A stretch of DNA of 11,301 nucleotides from assembly GCA_003250175.1 (NCBI GenBank), contig QKHD01000394.1:1-11301 (forward strand), written 5' to 3'. Made by a program: the position numbers and the translations under genes. The notes below the pieces were generated by a model, which saw nothing but the letters and a program-made list of their open reading frames with translations, had not been told where the DNA came from and ran no database searches. The stretch's first letter is position 1. Each line of letters begins with the position of its first letter. Shown here one piece after another: positions 6,674-11,301 of this stretch. Origin of the DNA: Helicobacteraceae bacterium. GTDB taxonomy: Bacteria; Campylobacterota; Campylobacteria; Campylobacterales; SZUA-545.

Positions 6674-7297
6674 ATGGAGCGAAACAGACCAGAGAAAAAG
6701 GGGCGGGGACGCCCCGTCGCCATTCCCGTACAAGAGCGCCGCGTCCGGATTTTGGAGTCGGCGGAAAAGCTCTTTGCCCGCAACGGCTACGCCGCGACCA
6801 GCATGGCCGACATTGCCAAGGATGCGGAGATGTCCAAGCGGACGATCTACGGCTGCTTTGAGACCAAGGAGATGTTGTTTCAGGCACTGGTAGAAGATGC
6901 CGGGGCCTTTGTTCCTCCTGAGCTCTCAGCGGAAACACCGCCAAGGGAGAGTATCGAGAGGATTCTCACGGCACTCTCTAACTATGTCCTGAGTACGCGC
7001 CATGTTAAGATGACCCGTCTGGTTATTGCGGAGGCAGACCAGTTTCCGGAGATCAGGGAGCACTATTACATGCAAGGGATCAAACGGGGCAAGGACCTTC
7101 TGGAAAACCGGCTGAGTTACTTGATGGAAAAGGGAGAAATCAAGACCACTCCTCTGGAAGAGACAGCAGACCTGCTCTTTGGGGCGGCGTTGGGGACGAC
7201 GTTGCTGGAGACGCTCAATCGTCGCAGGGATTTTGGCAAGGAGGCGATGGCCGCCAAGATCAAGCGGGCGGTCGCATTATTGTTGGAGGTGGTCTAA
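6674..7297 (+). CDS. TetR-family repressor, AefR-like C-terminus, probably controls the MFS exporter
   Basis: The product has 207 residues from the ATG at 6674, with AGGAG 11 bases upstream. The frame is open back to 6569, but that stretch is AT-rich, crosses the promoter and does not look like protein. A basic N-terminal arm (KKGRGRP, residues 9-14) precedes the TetR DNA-binding domain: RILESAEKLFARNGYAATSM (26-44) and a helix-turn-helix about 42-63 ending SKRTIYGCFETKEMLF, the family's usual recognition-helix end. The C-terminal half (VIAEADQFPEIREHYY, then ENRLSYLMEKGEI) resembles AefR-like effector domains. The divergent layout with a DHA2 exporter is the standard arrangement in which exported compounds release the repressor. 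The ligand is unknown. The stop overlaps the converging gene by four bases. Confidence 0.9.
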   Translation: MERNRPEKKGRGRPVAIPVQERRVRILESAEKLFARNGYAATSMADIAKDAEMSKRTIYGCFETKEMLFQALVEDAGAFVPPELSAETPPRESIERILTALSNYVLSTRHVKMTRLVIAEADQFPEIREHYYMQGIKRGKDLLENRLSYLMEKGEIKTTPLEETADLLFGAALGTTLLETLNRRRDFGKEAMAAKIKRAVALLLEVV

Positions 7298-7303
7298 ACC
7301 TCC
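7285..7303. terminator. Hairpin enclosing the TetR / 161-aa convergent stops
   Basis: GGAGGT (7285-7290) pairs perfectly with ACCTCC (7298-7303). The seven-base loop GGTCTAA contains the overlapping stops TAA (7295-7297, plus) and TAG (7296-7294, minus). There is no U-run on either side. It may be a shared weak terminator. Confidence 0.45.
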
Positions 7304-7779
7304 GAAGTGTGTGCGAGCTTTAAGAGGCCGGAGATGGTCTCGACCAGCTCCGGTTTATCGATGCACGCAGCCAGTTTCGCCACAGGCTTTAGCGCATCGG
7401 ATTCACGTTCGCACATCTCAAACCCCTCTGATTCACGTACTTCAAAAAACCGTGCGGCGGCTCCTTCGTCGAACTGCATGGTGTCCATGTTAAGGGGCGT
7501 GGTCAATACCGCTGCTATGGCCCGGATAGCCGCACTCTCCGGAAAGACCAGATAGACGCCGGGGCGATCATTGATGTGGAAAGTGTGGCGTTCGATTTCG
7601 CCCATTTCAAACTCCGGAGCTTCGCTGCTGGCTTCGCTCGCCGTATCCCAGGTCTCTTCCAAAACCAGCTCGCCGTTGGCCCGGTTGCCCAGCATGGCAA
7701 AGAAGATGTCGGGGCGACGGATCGACTGGATGTAGAGAAGCCCGACAAAGGCGTCCAGGTGGGTCATACCAGCTGCCAT
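7294..7779 (-). CDS. Conserved-looking acidic protein in operon with UbiD-type decarboxylase
   Basis: The product has 161 residues. I do not recognise a family. The ATG at 7779 has GAGG seven bases upstream and overlaps the 3' end of the decarboxylase gene by 16 bases. An alternative ATG at 7767 would overlap the decarboxylase stop as ATGA and give 157 residues, but its ribosome site is weaker. The protein is acidic and soluble-looking, with no signal or membrane helix. Notable stretches are IRRPDIFFAMLGNRANGEL near the start, a Glu/Ser/Ala-rich segment about 41-60, RPGVYLVFPESAAIRAIAAV (72-91) and a helical C-terminus. Two cysteines (123, 139) are present. The tight overlap suggests coupled translation and a related job, perhaps an accessory or assembly role, but nothing in the sequence shows which. 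Confidence 0.7.
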   Translation of the reverse strand: MAAGMTHLDAFVGLLYIQSIRRPDIFFAMLGNRANGELVLEETWDTASEASSEAPEFEMGEIERHTFHINDRPGVYLVFPESAAIRAIAAVLTTPLNMDTMQFDEGAAARFFEVRESEGFEMCERESDALKPVAKLAACIDKPELVETISGLLKLAHTSEV

Positions 7780-9575
7780 GTCCGTACCTCTTCATCCGTA
7801 ATATCCAGAAGTCCCCGTTTGCGGAGGTCTTCGAGGACAGACTGGGTGCAGAGCACGTCGCCGGGCCAGTGGCGGTCAAATCCGTCCAGGGCATTTTTGG
7901 TGGTGGCGTCGATACCGATGAAGTGCTCCAGGTAGATGTCCCGCTTGGCGTCGATGTTGTTGACCACGCGCCAGAGGATCATGTAGAGGTTGTCCAGGTC
8001 GTTTTGCCAGGTGTCATCCAGCAGCACCACGATGCGGGTGTGCTTGCCCAGATCCTGCAGGGCGTCGAAGAGCTCTTTGGCATTTCGGGACTTGCTCGTT
8101 TTAATCAGGGTGATGGGGTTTTGGGTGTGGGTCTTGATCTGGCGCAGCGCCTTGATCTCCGGAGCGTAGAGATGCACCTGGGCCAGCAGGGCGTCATCAT
8201 CCAAAATCTCCAGTTTGGGCAGGTTGACTTCCGCACCCGTGGCATCGACACCCAGCTTACCGCCGACGAACTGTTTGGGGGAGCTGTGGTCCAGGTGGTC
8301 CACGACCCCCTTGCTGATCATCAGCTCATCTTTGTCGATGCGGTTGAGGATATAATCACTCAGCGCTTCATAGTCCGTCAAATCCGGAGCCTTGTCGTCC
8401 ACAAACAGCGCGTGCTTGACGAAACTCATCTGCCCCACACCCCAGAAGGCGTGCATGATCTGCTGGGCGTGGCCGGGGTAGTGGGGTTTGATCTTGGCGA
8501 GGATCAGATTATGGAAGACCCCGTTTTCCGGCATGTGGTAATCGATGAGGTCCGGAGCGGTGGTTTTAAGAAGCGGCAGAAAGATACGCTCCGTCGCCCA
8601 GCCCATGTATTTGTCTTCGATGGGCGGCTTGCCCACGACGGTGGCGAAGAAGACGGGGTTTTTCTTGTGGGTAATGGCGGTCACGTGACCAAAGGGGAAG
8701 TCCTCTTTGAGGGTGTAGTAGCCCGTGTGGTCGCCGAAGGGCCCTTCGGTTTTGAGCACGCTGGGGTCGACGACGGCTTCGATCACGTAGTCGGCGTCAT
8801 GGGGGATCCAGAGGTCGTTGGTGACGCACTTGATCAGCTTGGCCGGCTCTTTTTTGACAAAACCGTAAAGCAGCAGCTCGAAGATGCCGTGGGGCAGGGG
8901 CGCCTGACCGCACCAGGTATAGAGCGGATCGCCTCCGATGGCGATGGCGACGGGCATCGGTTTGCCCGCTTCCTTGTACTGGTCGAAGAAGTTGGAGCTG
9001 TCCTTGTGGATCTGCCAGTGCAGGCCGATGGTCTTGTCGTCATAAATCTGGATACGGTACATTCCCAGGTTGCTCATCTGGCCATCGAGAGATTTGGTGT
9101 AGACCTGCCCCATGGTGATGAAGGGGCCGCCGTCCTCTTCCCAGGTGGTCAGCACGGGAATGTCGCTGAGCTTGGCCGCTTCGCCCGTCAGTATAACCTC
9201 TTGGGCCGGGCCCTTTTTGATCCGTTTGGGGAAGACGCTTTTGAGGCTGAAGAGTTTGCCCAGCATGCCGAACTTGTCACTGAGGCTTTGCGGGGGCTTC
9301 ATGTGCATCAGCCCTTCGATTTCGCCGGCGACTCCTTCGATCTCGCGGCCGAAGATGAGCTTGCAGCGTTCATAGGAGCCGTAGATGTTCATGAGTACGG
9401 GAGCGGAGAAGGTTTTGTCGCCGTCTTTTGGCCGGGTAAAGAGCAGGGCCTTGCCGCCGTTTGGTTTCTTGACTTCGGCGTAGGCGATATGGGGAATTTC
9501 CAGTTTGATGTCGAGGGGTTCGTCGTAGATGGCAATATCGTTTCGTTTTTTCAGTTCTTCAATAAATGGGGTCAT
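7764..9575 (-). CDS. ubiD: UbiD-family decarboxylase, probable menaquinone biosynthesis (futalosine pathway)
   Basis: The product has 603 residues from the ATG at 9575, with AAAAGG nine bases upstream; a longer start at 9632 precedes the promoter and is rejected. The family uses prenylated FMN to remove a carboxyl group from aromatic acids. Conserved blocks are ITMGQVYTKSLDG (about 153-165), the GMYRIQIYDDKTIGLHWQIH stretch carrying Arg174, the GGDP box at 214-217, LPHGIFELLLYGF, and TEGPFGDHTGYY carrying Glu277 and Asp282. Arg174, Glu277 and Asp282 match the catalytic Arg/Glu/acidic triad of the family. At about 600 residues it is longer than E. coli UbiD (about 500) and matches the menaquinone decarboxylases of Campylobacterota, which make menaquinone by the futalosine route (mqnL in that naming). 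Menaquinone rather than ubiquinone is inferred from lineage. It overlaps the unknown 161-residue gene. Confidence 0.9.
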   Translation of the reverse strand: MTPFIEELKKRNDIAIYDEPLDIKLEIPHIAYAEVKKPNGGKALLFTRPKDGDKTFSAPVLMNIYGSYERCKLIFGREIEGVAGEIEGLMHMKPPQSLSDKFGMLGKLFSLKSVFPKRIKKGPAQEVILTGEAAKLSDIPVLTTWEEDGGPFITMGQVYTKSLDGQMSNLGMYRIQIYDDKTIGLHWQIHKDSSNFFDQYKEAGKPMPVAIAIGGDPLYTWCGQAPLPHGIFELLLYGFVKKEPAKLIKCVTNDLWIPHDADYVIEAVVDPSVLKTEGPFGDHTGYYTLKEDFPFGHVTAITHKKNPVFFATVVGKPPIEDKYMGWATERIFLPLLKTTAPDLIDYHMPENGVFHNLILAKIKPHYPGHAQQIMHAFWGVGQMSFVKHALFVDDKAPDLTDYEALSDYILNRIDKDELMISKGVVDHLDHSSPKQFVGGKLGVDATGAEVNLPKLEILDDDALLAQVHLYAPEIKALRQIKTHTQNPITLIKTSKSRNAKELFDALQDLGKHTRIVVLLDDTWQNDLDNLYMILWRVVNNIDAKRDIYLEHFIGIDATTKNALDGFDRHWPGDVLCTQSVLEDLRKRGLLDITDEEVRTWQLV

Positions 9576-9604
9576 AATTACGTACCTTTTGAGTAGTTGG
9601 CGAA

Positions 9605-9610
9605 AGTATA
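9605..9610 (-). promoter_or_regulatory. -10 box for the ubiD operon
   Basis: TATACT on the minus strand would start transcription near 9598, about 23 nt before the ATG at 9575, leaving room for AAAAGG. No -35 box is evident. Confidence 0.5.
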
Positions 9611-9647
9611 GCCAAGAATCATTCACATGCAATTAAACATTATTCTG

Positions 9648-9653
9648 TATAAT
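9648..9653 (+). promoter_or_regulatory. -10 box for the chemoreceptor gene
   Basis: This is a consensus TATAAT. Transcription would begin near 9660, giving a leader of about 28 nt with GGAG five bases before the ATG at 9688. The box also forms one arm of a short inverted repeat (ATTAT 9639-9643, ATAAT 9649-9653). Confidence 0.55.
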
Positions 9654-9687
9654 CTACGGTAATAATTTTCAGAAAATCGGAGTAAGT

Positions 9688-10797
9688 ATGGGGTTTTTCG
9701 GATCGTCTAACAGGGAGGCAGAGGAGCGGTTGATGCAAGAAAACCGCATGCTGCAAGAGGAGAATGCACGACTTTCACAGGAGCTGCACAGCGTGAGAGC
9801 GGAGTTGGAAAAGCAGGCGGGCAGCCACGCCCAGACCTATCCTTTCCGGGGGCTCATGCAGTATCAAAACAGCAACCTCAAAAAGGGGCTTCTGGATATT
9901 CAGAAAAACATGGCCGATTCCGTCTCCCACGCCAAGGAGAGCCTTAAAGAGACCACCTCACTGCTCGAAGAGATGCAGGAGCTCTCCGGAAGCACCCAGA
10001 GCGTGAGCGCTTCACTAGCCGAGCTGCGTGACATCTCCGAAGACTCCGACGCCGCCGTCAGCAACCTGGCGGTGCGTGCGGATGAGGTGGGCTCGATCCT
10101 GACCCTGATCAAAGACATATCCGACCAGACCAACCTCCTGGCGCTCAACGCCGCCATCGAAGCGGCCCGTGCGGGTGAACACGGCCGAGGCTTCGCCGTT
10201 GTGGCCGATGAGGTGCGCAAACTGGCCGACCGGACCGACAAGGCGATCGGCGACATTAACGTCGCACTGCAGTCCATGCAGCAGGAAGTCTCCATGGTGC
10301 ACGAAAAATCCGGACAGATCAAACAGAATGTCGACGGTGCGGCCCGCTGGATCGAAGATTTCGGCGAAAAACTCCACAACGACGTGGGGCTGATCCGGAG
10401 CACCTTCTCCCACCTGGGTCTCTCCAACGACCGGGTCTTCATGTCCCTGGCCAAGCTGGACCACGTCTTGTGGAAAGTCAACACCTACCTCTCCGTCTCC
10501 ACGAAAAAAGAGGAGTTCGCCTTTGTCGACCATCACAACTGCCGATTAGGCAAATGGTACTACGAAGGGGAGGGCAAGGAGTACTTCTCACGAACCCCCA
10601 GCTACGCCTCCCTCGAACACCCCCACAGCGTGGTACATAACGGAACCAAAGAGGTTTTCGGCCACATCGCCAAAGAGGAGCTTAACATCGACGCCATCCG
10701 CAAAGCCTTTGAGATTATGGAAAAAGGCAGCGACGACGTCTTTAGAATCCTCGATCAGATGCTGCAGGAAAAAAGCGGCGGCAAAGCCGGCCACTAA
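9688..10797 (+). CDS. Soluble methyl-accepting chemotaxis protein with C-terminal CZB zinc domain (TlpD-like)
   Basis: The product has 369 residues. No membrane helix is present, so the receptor is cytoplasmic. Residues about 8-45 form a coiled coil (EAEERLMQENRMLQEENARL). The signalling hairpin tip spans about 141-183, with DQTNLLALNAAIEAARAGEH and RGFAVVADEVRKLADRT, the near-invariant contact region for CheA and CheW. The C-terminus is a CZB domain: LDHVLWK with His259, CRLGKWYYEGEG with Cys285, and LEHPHSVVH with His313 and His317. These match the His/Cys/His/His zinc site. In Helicobacter pylori the CZB receptor TlpD senses oxidants, acid and energy state, and CZB domains react with hypochlorite through the zinc-bound Cys. 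A similar redox role is inferred here. It is divergent from ubiD and shares a 112-bp promoter region with it. Confidence 0.93.
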   Translation: MGFFGSSNREAEERLMQENRMLQEENARLSQELHSVRAELEKQAGSHAQTYPFRGLMQYQNSNLKKGLLDIQKNMADSVSHAKESLKETTSLLEEMQELSGSTQSVSASLAELRDISEDSDAAVSNLAVRADEVGSILTLIKDISDQTNLLALNAAIEAARAGEHGRGFAVVADEVRKLADRTDKAIGDINVALQSMQQEVSMVHEKSGQIKQNVDGAARWIEDFGEKLHNDVGLIRSTFSHLGLSNDRVFMSLAKLDHVLWKVNTYLSVSTKKEEFAFVDHHNCRLGKWYYEGEGKEYFSRTPSYASLEHPHSVVHNGTKEVFGHIAKEELNIDAIRKAFEIMEKGSDDVFRILDQMLQEKSGGKAGH

Positions 10798-10804
10798 GGC
10801 GGCC
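10789..10804. terminator. Imperfect hairpin between chemoreceptor and pgeF stops
   Basis: GGCC (10789-10792) pairs with GGCC (10801-10804). An A/C mismatch and one further C-G pair close the loop TAAG, which holds the chemoreceptor stop. The stops are six bases apart and converge. There is no U-run, so terminator strength is doubtful. Confidence 0.35.
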
Positions 10805-11301
10805 TAGCCCAGCATCACCACCCCGGCAAAACGTCCCGTTTTGCCCCCTGCCGCACGGTAGGAAAAGAGCGGCAGCGCGCCGCACGCCGTGCAGCTCTCC
10901 ATCACCTCCACCTCTTTGACCCCACACGCTTTAAGATCCGCCAGTGCCATGGCCGTATTGTCCAGATAGGTCTTGCCCCCGTCACGGATCACCATGGCCC
11001 CAAATCCAAGAGCGGCTGCCTCTTCGGCCAGATTGTCGCCCACCTCGTAGCAGCACCCGCCGATGGAAGGGCCAAGCCCCGCCAAGAGCTTCTCCGGATT
11101 GGTGCCATAGGTTTCCTGCATCGCCTTGACGGTTTTGGAGAGAATCCGCAAAAAGACCCCGTTGCGCCCCGCATGGGCCACGGCGCAGGCGTGGTGCTCC
11201 GGATCGTAAAGAATAATGGGAATGCAGTCGGCTACCATCACCATCAAAGGGGTGTTTTTCAGGTTGGTCATCAGCGCGTCGCAGGCGGGAATATCGGCGG
11301 G
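10804..11301 (-). CDS. pgeF: PgeF / YfiH laccase-fold protein (5' end outside window)
   Basis: The frame is open to the right edge, so the true start is missing; 165 C-terminal residues are visible and complete. An internal Met at 11271 is not the start, because typical family sequence continues upstream of it (PACDALMTNL). Family blocks are clear: MVMVADCIPIILYD with a ligand Cys, AVAHAGRNGVF with a ligand His, GLGPSIGGCCYEVG, and the C-terminal CTACGALPLFSYRAAGGKTG. Most members have HAGWRG; here it is HAGRNG. In E. coli the protein (YfiH) corrects peptidoglycan precursors carrying L-Ser instead of L-Ala. Relatives show purine nucleoside phosphorylase-like activity, and older names call it a multicopper polyphenol oxidase. 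It converges on the chemoreceptor gene with a six-base gap. Confidence 0.9.
   Translation of the reverse strand, partial: PADIPACDALMTNLKNTPLMVMVADCIPIILYDPEHHACAVAHAGRNGVFLRILSKTVKAMQETYGTNPEKLLAGLGPSIGGCCYEVGDNLAEEAAALGFGAMVIRDGGKTYLDNTAMALADLKACGVKEVEVMESCTACGALPLFSYRAAGGKTGRFAGVVMLG

Larger units (their letters stand above)
134..11203. repeat. Dispersed hexamer palindrome TCCGGA, 31 copies
   Basis: Copies begin at 134, 948, 1207, 1242, 1593, 1974, 1985, 2184, 2366, 2739, 2949, 3057, 3661, 3739, 4040, 4202, 4921, 5171, 5384, 6744, 7045, 7538, 7613, 8158, 8383, 8551, 9985, 10309, 10394, 11093 and 11198. Nine are CTCCGGAG (1207, 1974, 1985, 2739, 4202, 5171, 5384, 7613, 8158). By base composition about three would be expected. 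Copies lie in genes on both strands and in different reading frames, and one lies in a promoter. The list was made by eye and may miss a copy. Confidence 0.7.

Noticed and set aside
7869..9596. A 575-codon open frame on the plus strand
   Set aside because: It is antisense to the well-supported UbiD-family gene and has no recognisable domain. Long antisense frames arise readily in GC-rich coding sequence.
9597..9613. A sigma-54-like promoter (TGGC...CGCC) upstream of ubiD
   Set aside because: The GG to GC spacing is one base too long and the -12 part does not match; the TATACT -10 explains the region better.
1..11301. CRISPR arrays, tRNA genes, insertion sequences or prophage genes
   Set aside because: I saw no regularly spaced repeats, no cloverleaf-like sequence, no transposase or integrase and no terminal inverted repeats with target duplications.

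Overview
This is an ordinary-looking chromosomal stretch, roughly mid-50s percent GC by eye, probably from a free-living member of the Campylobacterota (Sulfurovum/Nitratifractor/Sulfuricurvum-like). That placement is inference. It rests on the short YgiQ-type radical SAM protein starting MFLPTT, the roughly 600-residue UbiD-type menaquinone decarboxylase, the soluble chemoreceptor with a C-terminal zinc-binding (CZB) domain as in TlpD, and promoters with good -10 boxes (TATAAT, TAGAAT, TATACT) but no convincing -35 boxes. I see no rRNA, tRNA, CRISPR array, insertion sequence or phage gene, and no gene-free stretch longer than 300 bases.

Left part (1-3144). A cytochrome b561-family membrane protein runs off the left edge on the minus strand. 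Behind it, also on the minus strand, is an orphan outer-surface lipoprotein (456-1289). A compact 124-bp divergent promoter region separates this from a plus-strand ygiQ-family radical SAM gene (1414-3144). Two copies of the palindrome GGCATGCC lie in that region.

Centre (3141-7297). A membrane-anchored SRPBCC-fold protein (minus) is divergent from an AraC-family regulator (plus). Their -10 boxes flank and share a perfect 14-bp palindrome. A small two-helix membrane protein follows the regulator with a single base between stop and start. Next comes a DHA2-type 14-helix MFS exporter (minus), divergent from its probable TetR-family repressor (plus), which makes a standard self-regulated efflux module.

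Right part (7294-11301). A UbiD-family decarboxylase, probably for menaquinone (futalosine pathway), overlaps an unrecognised acidic 161-residue protein in a two-gene minus-strand operon. Divergent from it is a cytoplasmic chemoreceptor with a CZB domain. The window ends inside pgeF, a laccase-fold peptidoglycan-editing factor on the minus strand.

Two window-wide patterns are worth attention. First, the 6-bp palindrome TCCGGA occurs 31 times in 11.3 kb by my hand count, about ten times chance, and nine of these are the octamer CTCCGGAG. Second, all four convergent gene junctions have a small hairpin at the stop codons. In two of them the stop codons overlap by exactly four bases inside or at the loop. 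I found no clear sign of a wholly new multi-gene system. The unknown partner of UbiD and the dispersed palindrome are the best leads.
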